From Microvelia longipes (taxonomy: Eukaryota; Arthropoda; Insecta; Hemiptera; Veliidae): a stretch of DNA of 64,000 nt. The notes beneath the pieces were generated by a model. The model searched no databases. It saw only the letters and a program-made list of their open reading frames with translations, and was not told the origin of the DNA. The translations under genes were made by a program, and so were the position numbers. This document shows positions 1 to 11,122 of this stretch, piece after piece. The stretch spans positions 14,690,474 to 14,754,473 of the forward strand of contig JACMZG010001914.1 of NCBI GenBank assembly GCA_018340805.1. The letters run 5' to 3'. Numbering within the stretch: the stretch's first letter is position 1; each line of letters starts with the position of its first letter.

Positions 1-2309
1 ACACGTAAAAGTTACTAAAGATTGATTTAAGTAAAACCTCTTGAAAATGAGAACTATTGCCAAGTTGAAAAGAATCTGTATAGTGTAATGGGTCCATGGG
101 TTAGACAGATACTACACTGTCAACTGGTTTTTAACTGTGTGCTATGTTTTAGATGCCATATGAAAATACCTCAACAAAGGTATATTCCTCTAGTCCTGTA
201 TGAAGTTCTCAACATTTCAATGAAAAACCGATTGAACTGCTTTGCATTAACCTGAACACTGACTATATCATTACAAAGTAATTAATTATAAGTGCCACTT
301 ACCTTTGCTGAGACTGTAAATAAAACCGGCCTTTTAAACCTTAGAGTTTTACGTATTTCATTGCAAAACTGAACACAGCACCTCCGCCCTCTGATCACCA
401 TTTTACTATAGGTTACCCAAAATTAAAGGTAAACGTTTTTAGAATTGGTACGTAAAGAAGATAATAGAATAGAGTTAAAAAGAGAAATAATTCACATGTT
501 TTTGATTGTGAAAATTGTTGAAAACAACAGATCAAAGTTCAATAGAATTAAGAGTAAAATAAGACAAACGTTTCACACTTTTTTGGATTCTTACACGCGA
601 TAATTATTATAAACACAGGTAAACAAGGAATAAAAAACAACATAACCTTCATCATGACAGGCAACAAGACATCTTCATAACCTCACCCGATTACGAGTGT
701 CGCTAAAAGTAGCCCTAGCGGTCAAACTTTTCTTCGTTTGACATTTTTCGATATATCGCAAGCCCGAAATACGTGAGTGAAATTACTTGTTATTCTATTC
801 TACTATAGTGTTGAGAAACAAACTGGCCTGATATAAATTTACGGGCGTGGTTTAACTTCCAAGACTATCTTCATTGGCTCCCTAGCATTATTTTCCCTGG
901 ATGTCAACTGATTTCATCTTTGGGTTTTACTATAGACAAGACAAAACAAAGATAAGTTACGAAAGATTCCATTTCGGTTTTTTATTAAACATCCAATAAT
1001 TTATGACCGAAACATTGTTTAGAAAATACTTGTAACGAGTATAGACTTCCAAGAGTTTTGTTTCAAAAACAGCTGATTTATTTCGTGACTCAATGTTCTG
1101 GTGAAATTAAACCAGTTATAACCTCGTCACGTCCCGCTATTGGAAATACAATGTTATTTTCATTTTACCAGTTTAAAAATAAATATATTTTTTCTTATAT
1201 GTTTGGTACTGCTGACAAATGGGCAGCAAAGATAAAAAAATATAAGAGAAAATTAACAACACTGTGTAAACAAGTAAAATAGAACTAAACAGCCGAGTCG
1301 TTTATATAGATAGGTAAATTAATAATACTCCGAAATACATATTGGATATTATATTTATTGATATAACATTATACTAAATTTTGTATCAATTATATTAAAT
1401 AAAAGTCCTATTCTAAAGGAAAGGGAAAATAAAATATTCACCGAATTTAACCCTTTTGTTAAAATTTTCATTATTTAAAAATGGTTTTGTAACTGAATTT
1501 TCTTTCAATACAGTTATTAGATTTTAAACTCACGCGTTATTGGTAAAAATAAGAAATCCAATTTTTACCAATTCGGAATAGAAATTTTATTATTATTTTT
1601 TCGGGTTGAATAGCTAAATGTTTGGCAGAAAGAATAAGAGGGAATATGCGTGGAAGTAAATAGGACATGCTTGGATACAAGGGATGAGGTAAAGAGGTAA
1701 GAATTGTGTTAGTAGTACCTTTTATATGTAAGCGCTCTCAAGCTTCTCTTTAGAGTGTGCTATTTTCTATGTTTGTGATATTTTTCTTTTTCCTCCCCTT
1801 AAAACCCGATCGCGATTCGTCTCACGTCCCTACTCTGGAAAAAGAGAGGAAATAGGTAGACTAAAGAAGTAGGAAAAAAAAACTTGGGAGTCACAAAGCT
1901 CGGATACAAGAAAAGGATTTTGCTCGACACCCCCGACTGTTTAACCCTTTGAATAAGAAAAGCCACAGAGAAAAAATTCTATGGAGTGAATTATAAATTT
2001 TCGTGAGAAGAAATATACTATATTCCTAATATACTTCAGAAAATAGTACTTCATAAAATCTTCAAACTACATAAGGGAAAATATGAGATATACTAAGGAC
2101 ACATTTTATAAAAACATGGCGGATTTTTATTTGATAGAAGATAGTACATGACAACTATTCCAATATTTACAAGATTAGCAAGCTTTTCTTTTATTTTCTT
2201 TCGTGAAGCAAAGCCATGAATAATGTATAATTTTATGAAGCGTACTTATTAGTATAGAGGAATATTTTTAAGAATGAATTTTACACCTTAGTGTTGTAGC
2301 TCTAGGTTT
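1..2309. other. Gene-free AT-rich flank
   Basis: I see no convincing coding region, RNA gene or complete mobile element here. The only ORF of note (1058-1282) is short, low complexity and has no recognisable domain. A single-ended copy of the short TIR element also found at 24102-24243 lies at about 840-935. Confidence 0.5.
840..935 (-). repeat. Fragment of the short TIR element seen at 24102-24243
   Basis: This stretch carries GGGCGTGGTTTAAC, a CATTGGCTCCC block, then TTTTCCCTGGATGTCAACTG. The same blocks occur on the opposite strand at about 24105-24185. Only one of the two inverted ends is clear here. It is a non-coding MITE-like remnant. Confidence 0.5.
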
Positions 2310-2393
2310 AGCACTGGAAATTAACAATGCTAATTACTTTTGCAAATGTTAAGACATTTGCAAAAGTAATTAGCATTGTTAATTTCCAGTGCT
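2310..2393. repeat. Perfect inverted repeat, 39-bp arms
   Basis: Positions 2310-2348 are the exact reverse complement of 2355-2393, with a 6-nt loop. A transcript of either strand would fold into one long perfect hairpin of about 84 nt. No direct repeats were seen at its edges and no second copy was noticed in the window. It could be a MITE relic or a hairpin-RNA source; the sequence alone does not decide. Confidence 0.85.
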
Positions 2394-2459
2394 GGGTAAT
2401 AAAATTTCCATTAGGGATAAGTCCCTAATGTTGTGATGGTTAAGGTTAAATGTGACCCA

Positions 2460-3000
2460 AAAACTATAATCTACTGATGAATAATCATTGCATGGATGAG
2501 AATATCATGGTACTGATGAATAATATATCATTGCATGGATGAAAATATCATGCCATTGCATGGATGATGATGATATATCATTGCATGGATTAGAATATCA
2601 TGGTATTGATGAAATATAATTGCATGGAAAATATCATGACTGATAAATATATCATTGCATGGATGAGAATATCATGGTACTGATGAATATATCATTGCAT
2701 GGATGAGAATATCATGGTACTGATGAATACATCATTGCATGGATTAGAATATCATGGTATTGATAAATATATCATTGCATGGATGAAAATATCATGGTAC
2801 TGATGAATATATCATTTCATGGATGAATTTATCATGGTACTGATGAATATATGATTGCATGGATCAGAATATCATGGTACTGATGAATACATCATTGCAT
2901 GGATGAGAATATCATGGTGATGAATATATCATACATGGATGAGAATATCATGACTGATGAATATATCATTGCATGGATGAGAATATTATAGTATCGATAA
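2460..3000. repeat. Tandem repeat, ~40-bp unit
   Basis: About a dozen imperfect units of roughly 40 bp, each with ATCATTGCATGGATGA and GAATATCATGGTACTGATGA. Units vary by small indels. Degenerate echoes of the same words (CATGGATGAGTATATCATG) continue to about 3420. It is a non-coding minisatellite. Confidence 0.9.
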
Positions 3001-3429
3001 ATTTACCATGGTAAAGATAAGTATATATGGTATGAATACGAATAAAAATACCCACGCATCGTAAAAAACACCGTTACAATGTGCAACGGTGTCAATGTAA
3101 AATGTAAGGATATTTTGAAAAAAGTAGAACAGTATATCCTAGTACTGATGAGTATATATATTATGGCATGGATGAATTTAACATGTATGGTATGGATGTA
3201 TACCAGTATGGATAAGTATAAGCACACTATCGCATAATAATAGACACTGATGAGGACATTTTAAAGACATTAGAAGAGCATACCCTGCTACTGCTGAGTT
3301 TATCATGACATGAATGAGTGTACCATGGCATGGATGAGTATATCATGTCATGGATAAGTTTATCATGTATGGACGAGTATAGACATACCCTTGCATAGTA
3401 ATAGACCCTGATGTAAACATTTTAAAGAA

Positions 3430-4097
3430 AGAGGAGACATATTTTATTTACAAAGCTTCTTTCTTCCTACTTAAAATCACAAATAGAAACTCATCCCTTA
3501 TCAAATTGCCCAATTCTATCAGTAATTCTATCAGTAAAATTTGAATCCTATACTAAATTAAAACACAACTTGCAATACCGTGTTAAATAAACTGTTAATA
3601 AAAATCCATGAATATTTTCGCATCATTAACTTGAAATATTTAATAGAAATCAACTCATGAAAATACATCACGAGATTAATGGCTCGGAACGAAATCACAA
3701 GGAAAACCCGTGTACTCAATCTTAGCGGGGGAGGGAAATAAAAACCCGGCCTCCTTTTCTGATAAATGCCTTATCTGATAAAAAGAGGAAAAATCAACAT
3801 TTAAGGCAACACTGACTTTAAGGGTTATACCTATATCTGTCACACTCTTCTCCAGCTGGGAGCACTGTTTTCCCATCTTTTATATTATTTAATAAATATC
3901 TATAACTTTCTTTGTCGATACGTTTCAGTGTGTATTGTCACAACATATTAGGAGTAATGTATTTTTCTATAATCATGTAATCGATTTACAGCTTCTTGTT
4001 GCTTTATTTTTACTGAAAATATTTTCTTAACTATAACAAATAAAAACCTACTGTTTTTTATGTGGTTTTTAAAAACAATTACGCTGTACTATTAAGC
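3430..4097. other. No gene seen
   Basis: AT-rich sequence between the 2460 satellite and the palindromic element at 4110. The one ORF (3676-3876, minus) is short and resembles nothing I recognise. Confidence 0.4.
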
Positions 4098-4153
4098 TAT
4101 ATCACGTTTGAAGAATCAGCTACCGTCGATACTTGCTGTTGGATATAAATATC

Positions 4154-4190
4154 CCTGGACCGGTTTCGGCATAACGCCATCATCAGCAGG
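4154..4190 (-). ncRNA. Hammerhead-ribozyme-like motif (left arm)
   Basis: Exact mirror of the motif at 4353-4389, on the opposite strand, because the two arms are perfectly complementary. A transcript through the whole palindrome from either strand would therefore contain one sense motif and one antisense copy that could trap it in duplex. Confidence 0.6.
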
Positions 4191-4352
4191 CGGGGCAACA
4201 CTCGAACTCTCAACTAATAAAGTTAAATCAGTGATTAACTTCTAGTCTCAATGAGCACGACGAGCCCTCTGAAGATGGCTCGTCGTGCTCATTGAGACTA
4301 GAAGTTAATCACTGATTTAACTTTATTAGTTGAGAGTTCGAGTGTTGCCCCG

Positions 4353-4389
4353 CCTGCTGATGATGGCGTTATGCCGAAACCGGTCCAGG
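4353..4389 (+). ncRNA. Hammerhead-ribozyme-like motif (right arm)
   Basis: In order: stem I strand CCTG (4353-4356), core CTGATGA (4357-4363), an extra T, stem II GGC/GCC (4365-4367 with 4373-4375), GAAA (4376-4379), a very short stem III ACCGGT (4379-4384), the putative cleavage nucleotide C4385, and the closing stem I strand CAGG (4386-4389). This is the type I topology. The extra T between core and stem II and the loop-less stem III depart from efficient ribozymes. Tiny stem III is known for Penelope-type hammerheads, which may act as dimers. Activity is untested. Confidence 0.6.
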
Positions 4390-4876
4390 GATATTTATAT
4401 CCAACAGCAAGTATCGACGGTAGCTGATTCTTCGATTGCTTCTTCAACTTGCGGTAAATATAACCTTTTTAATTATATCACGTTTACTAGACTGGCCATC
4501 ATTCTAGTTGAATTTAAAACTAAACAAATTTCAAAAAATAAATAAAATAAAAATTAAATAAATAAAACCTGCTTTGCAGATACAAAACGTTGTGTGTGTA
4601 TTACCAAAAGTTTATTAAGACTTGCACACATACGTGTGCAAGCGTATGTCTATTTATTATTACGTGTGCAAGTGTGTGTGTATATAATCATTTCAGTTTC
4701 AAGTGTATTTATTCTAGAGACTTCAAACTAGGTCTTGTTGGACCATAGGAAAAACGTTTTCAGCGGATATTCAATGAAAAAAATAGCTTATGAGATTCAG
4801 GTCATGGAAGGAGGGAGTGAAGGGAGAATTTTTTAGGTGTGGTGAACTCACTGAAGAATATACAGATTTTTTGTTG

Positions 4877-4880
<4 letters not shown>

Positions 4881-4951
<71 letters not shown>
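4881..4951. repeat. (TA)n microsatellite
   Basis: About 70 bp of nearly uninterrupted TA dinucleotides. Confidence 0.95.
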
Positions 4952-4954
<3 letters not shown>

Positions 4955-4994
4955 CGAATTTCCAAAATATAATTGAGCTTGTCAGATTTTTTAT

Positions 4995-5078
4995 TTCTGA
5001 GGTCGAGCGAAGCTAGTCTGAGTTGGAGTGCAACATATCCATTATGATAAAGATAAGTTCCGAGGTACCTTGTGCCTG
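4995..5078 (+). repeat. Fragment of dispersed family E
   Basis: Contains GAGGTCGAGCGAAGC and AAGTTCCGAGGTACCTTGTG, words shared with copies at about 11900-12080 (inverted), 24950-25070, 34690-34860, 55620-55735 and 61890-61990. The family contains a CGAGCGAAGCGAGTCCGAAG-type near-palindrome and no coding sequence. Confidence 0.55.
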
Positions 5079-5960
5079 ATATTGTTTTTTTAAATAACAT
5101 TCAACATAATCCTTCATATGTCGCCGATTTATAAACTAGTTCAAAAATGTTTTTATAAAGGCTTGAATTGATTTTATTTTTTAGAACAGCGGCTTTGAAT
5201 CATATCCGCTTAAAGATTTATTCCCCCGCTCTCTAGAAAAAACCCATTCATTATACAAACATACGATACTGCACGGTTCAAGCGTTTTATTAAATTGCGT
5301 TCCCGCGGTATTACTTTTTAATTAAAATAAGAAATAACGACGGGTTTAATATCTAAAGGATAATAATTAAAGGATATTTCGGTTTATCCAAATTTATATT
5401 GAAAACAACAATATTAACTATTGATGAAACCAACTCTGGTGACGCTTGTTATCCTAGATTATTTTCCTCTTAAGTTTAAATCATATAATATTGGAATAAC
5501 TCGGGTATGGGCTACCTCGGAACATTTTCTCGCCCTATCAGATTTTTTCTATTTGTCCTCTAATATATATAAATATATATAATAATATATATATATATAT
5601 ATATATAATATATATATATATATATAATATATATATATATATAATATATCAAAACTTAAGGAAAAAGAGATTGATATGCAAGAAAGCGCGTATTTCAAAG
5701 ACTCCACGCTTAAATCGTTTTATAAAAAACACTAATCAAATAATAAATGCCTGATAAAAAAATAATAGTAAAAAAGGGCCTTTCGGACTATCAGGATATT
5801 CGCATTGCGAAAACTAAATTATGTGGATTGCATCCACTATGATCTAAGTATGATTTAAAGTTGGCGAAATATTTTGAATAAAAATACTATTTATATAAAA
5901 TGAGACTTGATCGGTAAAATATTTAAATATTTATTATAAAATTATTATTATTATAAAACA
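5079..5960. other. No gene; (TA)n at ~5567-5647
   Basis: AT-rich non-coding sequence containing an interrupted TA microsatellite. I see nothing else that I can support before the 3' end of TLP-1. Confidence 0.5.
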
Positions 5961-5963
5961 CAG

Positions 5964-5969
5964 TTTATT
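5964..5969 (-). terminator. Polyadenylation signal of TLP-1
   Basis: AATAAA on the minus strand, about 70 bp past the TLP-1 stop codon, a normal place for an insect cleavage and polyadenylation signal. Confidence 0.55.
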
Positions 5970-6037
5970 TACAAAAAAGTATTCATCACCATAAAAATGG
6001 TATTTAAGAACATATATGTTCTTGTTGTTTAACTGTC

Positions 6038-7872
6038 CTAAGGGCAGAATTTTATTAGATAACCAGATGAACCATAACTTATACTTCTGCAAGTATATGT
6101 ACTAGTCAAGTCGTCGTAGGCATAGGAATAGGCATCAGGACAAGCATGTTTGAAGATTGCTGGATAGTTCTTAGGCCAGTTAGAGCTCTTACATGTTTGT
6201 GGGATTCCATACCGTCCTCTGCAGCAGTACTGATCAGTATTGAATGCTAAGCAAGCTGACTTACAAGCCACGGTCCATCCACCACTGTTCTTAATGGCTA
6301 GTTCACCCGGGCATATCGCATTTAAATCTTTGAAACAACCTGCTCAACCACAGTCATACTTGCTGCCACCACCTGTGGTAGTTCCACGGATAGGCTCCAT
6401 CGAAATTGGCAGATTATATCCGTCGACCAAGCTTACATCGTAGAAATCTTTGCCTCCAGCGCCGTCGAATGTTATCTCTGCGAGAGACACAGGTGGAACT
6501 CCTCCTGCTCCATTACATTGGATCTTATTTCCACAGTCTCCTGCAATACATTCAAAAGCAAATTACCTTTAAGCAATGAAAGAATTTTTTTTAGCCAATC
6601 ACAATATTGACCTAAGAAAACGTAAAAAGAAGAAAAATGATTAATTACTAACTTTGATAACAACTTCTGTTACAACCGTGGAAATTACTTGTGTTACAAC
6701 TGTGCCTTCACTAGTGTTACAATTGGAGAAATTGGGTTATAAATTGAAAATATGGTTAACAATATGTATATATATACTATAATTATTGATTAATGCAATT
6801 TTAAAATAAAAATAAATTAATATTTAAAATTAATAATCAATCTAAGTTATTTAATTTAATTTACCAAAATGTAGATTTAATTTGTTTCTATTCTTTAATG
6901 ATTCTATAGTATCGATTCAATATTTAATAATGCGATATAGGATAATGTAGGACACCTGATATTAGAAGTGTCGATGTATCTAATATTGATTGATATTGAA
7001 GAGAGTTTATTAATTTGCTAAAAATTAACATCAGGTGGCATCTAAAATCCAGTAATGATTGGTCTGGGAAATAGACAGACATTCTAAAAAGTTAATTAAA
7101 TCCTATTAGTTAAGCTATTTATCTAAGACATTCTCTAATGAAAATATGAAATGTGTGCCGGTTGATTATATTTTAATGTATAACTAATGGATCTAGAATT
7201 AGACAAAACAGAACTCGTTATAAACTTGGTTTGCTCAGTCAGTAAAATTTGCAAAAAATTTGTAATATTAAGAGTCGAAATTTATCGACAGTAAAAATAT
7301 CTATATTTATGTTAATTGGGGCGCTAAATCAAATAAAACCGGTCTGGAGTTAATAAGTAAAAACCGAAGTAAATTTATCGGAAATCTTTAAATACGATCG
7401 ATAAATAAAAAAAAATCGAATGGGTGTTGTTTACCATGTTTTTGGAGCGCGAGTTTAACTACTTAAAGGGCAATTTAGAGCTATGGAGTTAAATATAGGT
7501 GGCTGTGCTAAGAAAGAACTTTGATCAGGATGCAAAATTTGGGCCCTTTCACTAAATTTTACTTTGAATCTATCTAAAGTCACTTTGATTTTAAAAACAT
7601 AAAATTTCATTAAATAAAATTTACTTACCAGTTTCACAATGGCCATTTGATCCGCAGTTAGTTCTGGCCCATACTCTTCCTGCCCATCCATAAGAAACAT
7701 AAACACTCTGAGTATTATAAGAATTTAATTGAAATCCTCCATTATTTGGCAAAGCTTTACCAGGATTGTTCAATAAACCTATCCATACTGTAAATGGACA
7801 TCCGTTATAAATCTTAAGTTCATGACTACTAACGCTAACAAACGTCGCGACTAAAGCTAATAGCAATTTCAT
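6038..7872 (-). pseudogene. TLP-1, thaumatin-like protein, two exons, nonsense codon
   Basis: Exon 1 is 7629-7872 (ATG at 7872, donor GTAAGT), the intron 6541-7628, and exon 2 is 6038-6540 (acceptor TTGCAG, stop TAG). The intron is phase 1 and splits a Gly codon inside the thaumatin signature (CETG|DCGNK). Apart from one codon the 248-residue reading is sound: hydrophobic signal peptide of about 16 residues, then SHELKIYNGC and 16 cysteines as in large thaumatin-like proteins (eight disulfides). SLAEITF, FYDVSLVDGYN and AYDD supply the acidic-cleft residues of the family. Codon 147 is TGA (6344-6346) where the paralogs read AGA in CGRAGC, so translation would stop after 146 residues. There is no other decay, so this is a young pseudogene, a null allele or a base error. 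The product would be a secreted disulfide-rich protein; family members bind or cleave beta-1,3-glucans or act against fungi. Confidence 0.85.
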
Positions 7873-7945
7873 TTGTAAAAAAATAATTAATAAATGAACA
7901 CTAACACAAAATTAGTACACTAAAACTAACAATAAAACAATATCG

Positions 7946-7953
7946 CTTTTATA
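7946..7953 (-). promoter_or_regulatory. TATA box of TLP-1
   Basis: TATAAAAG on the minus strand, about 74 bp upstream of the ATG at 7872, leaving room for a 40-50-nt leader. The surrounding sequence is not obviously like the promoters of TLP-2 and TLP-4. Confidence 0.6.
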
Positions 7954-8262
7954 CCGAATAATTAAGAACAAAAGATAAAATTTTAATTGATTTTAACATA
8001 TTTCTGAGAAATAGTAAAATACAATAGTACTTGACAAATTAATACGTTTTATGGAATCTTTTAATTTTGACGTAGCTGTGTCAAAAATGAAAAAAATATC
8101 AAATATTGATCAATTATTCTTAAATTTATAATATTTACAAATGTCATAAGCTTCCGTGTTGAATAAGTATAAGTTGGAAAAATAAGATGGATTATTTACT
8201 CACATTATGAAAGCATAAAGGATGGATACATCTGGTGGATTAATTGTTGTTTAGAAAAGAAT

Positions 8263-8587
8263 TCAAAAGCTGCGTCCGCACTTACATGTGAAGTCTCCGT
8301 TAAGTGCATCATCATCGTAGGCAGCAGCTACGATGTTTGCATTATGTTACTCCATTTGAATTATGAGAGCCGTTGCTGTGATCTACACTTGATACGTGTT
8401 AAATCTATGTGTAATGCAACTATTGGAACTATAAGGTTGGAATCATAATAACAGCCAGCGCCATAAGCAGATTTATCGACCAAGCTTACAGCGTAGAAGA
8501 TTGTTTCCTCCGTGAAACGTTGTCTCTGCAAAAGATGCAGGGGAACTCCTCCTCTTCCATTACACTGGACTTTATTTCCACAGTCTC
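8263..8587 (-). pseudogene. Decayed TLP exon 2
   Basis: Minus-strand sequence begins after an acceptor-like CAG (8588-8590) with GDCGNKVQCNGRGGVP, the start of TLP exon 2, and soon contains FYAVSLVD aligned to FYDVSLVD. Near the other end AYDDDALNGDFTCK matches the family's AYDDSTSTFTCK. About 180 bp are missing compared with the 503-bp exons of the paralogs, and reading frames change between the conserved blocks. I found no matching exon 1 upstream (8600-9300). It lies directly upstream of TLP-1 on the same strand, so it is a dead tandem duplicate. Confidence 0.85.
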
Positions 8588-8599
8588 CTGTCATCAATT

Positions 8600-9380
8600 A
8601 ATTATTAAACTACCATTAAAAATATAATAAATACACTTCAATTCGTAAAAAAATTAACTATTTCCCTTAGAAGTAAAATTTAAAAAAAAATCTAGAATCC
8701 AAACCCTAACAACTAAACCATCCAACGTAAACAAAATATATTATTAATATAACCTTTACACCCAGGACCCGCGTGTTCGATCAACCTTATTGAGGTTTTT
8801 TGTGGTTTCCCTCAATTTTACAGGCAAATGCCAGGTTGATTCATCAAAAGTCAGTCCACAGACTGCATAGGACTTTACAATATAACCTATTCAAAACACC
8901 ATCAAAAATATTATCTTTTGAAAATCCCGCAAAAAAAATTAAAATACCCAAACCAAAAAACATGAAATTATCCTTAACCCAAACAAACCCCCTCACACCC
9001 AAAAACAAAATAACCAAATTTCATATTAAAATAAATAAAATAAAAATAAAGAGGCACAAATCACCCCACATCAATAAATAAAATATGGCTCCCCTTTACA
9101 CAAAATAAATATTGTATACCTTTGCCTATAAAAATCTTGTTTAAAAAAACTCCTTTGAGCAATACAAAAAAAAGTTTTTGAAAAGTACATTGTAAAACTA
9201 AAAATGGCCATTTCAAGGCAGGGAATCACTTATTTTAAGAGTCAGAAAATAAGCACAAAGGTGTAATAGAAAGTTGCAAAAATCATGAGTTCAAACTTTG
9301 ATATTGCTTTCCTAACGTTTACTTTAAGAGTTAGTAACAGCAACAACATTGTTTGAATTATGAAAATGACACTGGCACTC
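8600..9380. other. No gene seen
   Basis: AT-rich sequence. The plus-strand ORF at 8800-9081 is lysine-rich low complexity with no domain. No TLP exon 1 remnant for the pseudo-exon at 8263-8587 could be found. Confidence 0.4.
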
Positions 9381-9385
9381 TATTA

Positions 9386-10080
9386 GTCCAAGAGTCAGGC
9401 CTAAAAAAATGTGACTTAATTTGTACTACTTTAAACCAAATTTTTCTGAAAATATACCATTAATAATGAAGGAAAAGCACAGTCTGTCTATCTAGAGTGG
9501 AGCTCTCCGTATGAATGCGCTAGCTCAACATGTATTAAAATCACACAATTACATGTTTTTTTGCAATAAGTGGTTCCCTGTAGGATGTGCTAAACATAAA
9601 GAGAACATTTTATAGAGGTGATGAAATATAAAACGAGTGTCTTTTTGTCAAAATCGGATATCTACAACTAAAGTTATGACATTTGTTAAATAGCCAAAAA
9701 TGCAGAAAAAGCCAACATATTTTCAAATAAATTCACTGACTTTGTATAAATTAACCATTTTTTGTGTTTTTGAAAGAGCCATAACTTTGATTGTAGTAAT
9801 TCGATTTTGATGATTAAATACTCGATTTATTGGACATTTTATCATCTTATAAAAATGTTCTATTCATGTTTTGTACACGACCCACAGAGAACCACTTATT
9901 TCAAGAAAACTGAAATTTGTGCAATTTTATAAAATTTTGAGCAGGCGCAATCATATGAAGGGCTCCACTCTGGATAGGCAAACTATGTTTTTTTCTTCAT
10001 AATTTAAGGTATTTTTTTAGAAAAATTTGGTTTAAAATAGTACAAAATGATTCACATTATTTCAGGTCCAGCCCTTGGAC
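9386..10080. mobile_element. TIR element, family D, copy 1
   Basis: A roughly 695-bp element with long inverted ends: GTCCAAGAGTCAGGCCT at the left is complementary to AGGTCCAGCCCTTGGAC at the right, and similarity continues inward for about 330 bp with many mismatches. The dinucleotide TA flanks both ends (9384-9385, 10081-10082), as expected of Tc1/mariner-type insertion. No transposase is encoded, so it is non-autonomous. A second copy is at 60868-61644. Confidence 0.7.
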
Positions 10081-10082
10081 TA

Positions 10083-11030
10083 TATTTAAATAATCATATC
10101 TGTAGCTGTAAGGTACACTTGGCGTGTACTTATAGTGTTTAGCGTGTAAAATGTAATGGACAAAGCTTATGTTAATAAAACAGAAGCTTTGTCGATACAT
10201 TTTTGGCAAATGCTTGATGAGTAGAGTGAACCCCTGCAATAATGCTTTAAACCGATTAATATCAATTGTAATGCATCTATATATTTTTTAGGTATGTTGA
10301 TTAAGAATATTAATCATACAGATTTTGCAAACTTCACATCATTATTTCGTTATTGTACAACAAATTGTGCCATAAAATAAAATTAAATTCTGGCGCGGAG
10401 GTCTGCAAGCTGGGCAAAATTTTCATTGAAATGTGCCCTTCCTTGCTTATCAATCCAATTTTTGCTTACATTTTCGGTATGTATTGATTGACACTCGGTA
10501 TTGTATGAGGCTACTGCTCAGGTTCAGTAGCGTCAAAGATTCAAACCTGGGAAACCCTAGCTTTGAGTGGTCTTATCGACTTCAGCAATGCAACAAACAT
10601 TGAAAACGACGATCTATTCGACTTATGTTGTTTATCGACCGTATTCAGGGTACGCATAAATTTACCACCTTTTTTTACTCTTTCTCTTTGGTCATTTAAA
10701 GTGTTCGTATCGACTTTGGACCGGTTTTGTTCGATTCTGCACCCCCAAAAAGCAATAGTTCGAAAACGACTAATCACTGGAAATTTATTTTTTACTCACC
10801 GTTATTTTAGTTTCTCGTTATTTTCCATATTTTTCGACTTTTTGGTCACTTAGAGTAATCTTATCGACTCAAGATTGGTTTCATTTTATTCACCACACAA
10901 AAATACATACATATAAACTTTTTTCCGTCGGAAAATTTTAACCTTGAATTTTACTGATTTCTTGGAAATTTTGCAGACAGCAAACCAAGAGATTCTCAAA
11001 AGCCACTATAAATACATACGAAAACAAACG
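10083..11030. other. No gene seen
   Basis: The ORFs at 10541-10777 (minus) and 10563-10853 (plus) overlap each other on opposite strands and show no domain, so I regard both as chance. Confidence 0.4.
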
Positions 11031-11033
11031 TAT

Positions 11034-11100
<67 letters not shown>

Positions 11101-11122
11101 TATACATACATATATATATATA
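11031..11122. repeat. (TA)n microsatellite
   Basis: Interrupted TA dinucleotide run of about 90 bp. Confidence 0.9.

Larger units (their letters stand above)
4110..4473 (+). mobile_element. Palindromic hammerhead-like retroposon with 12-bp TSD
   Basis: Two perfectly complementary 157-bp arms (4110-4266 and 4277-4433) surround a 10-nt spacer; a 40-bp AT-rich tail (4434-4473) follows the right arm. The whole unit is flanked by the direct repeat TATATCACGTTT (4098-4109 and 4474-4485), a 12-bp target-site duplication. Each arm holds a hammerhead-ribozyme-like core. Penelope-like elements are known to carry minimal type I hammerhead motifs and to form inverted copies, so a non-autonomous Penelope-like or retrozyme-like insertion is the best reading. 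No reverse transcriptase or GIY-YIG endonuclease is encoded. The TSD argues for a real insertion and against an assembly fold-back. Confidence 0.75.

Noticed and set aside
4110..4433. Palindrome as a pure assembly fold-back artefact
   Set aside because: The 12-bp direct repeats outside the palindrome and the extra tail are not expected from a fold-back read, and 39107-39317 and 47682-48071 show the same pattern.
6344..6346. TGA in TLP-1 as a selenocysteine codon
   Set aside because: The paralogs have arginine (AGA) at this site, and no selenocysteine role is known for this family. Mutation or base error is simpler.
8800..9081. 93-residue lysine-rich ORF as a gene
   Set aside because: Low-complexity composition from AT-rich sequence; no homology signal or splice context recognised.
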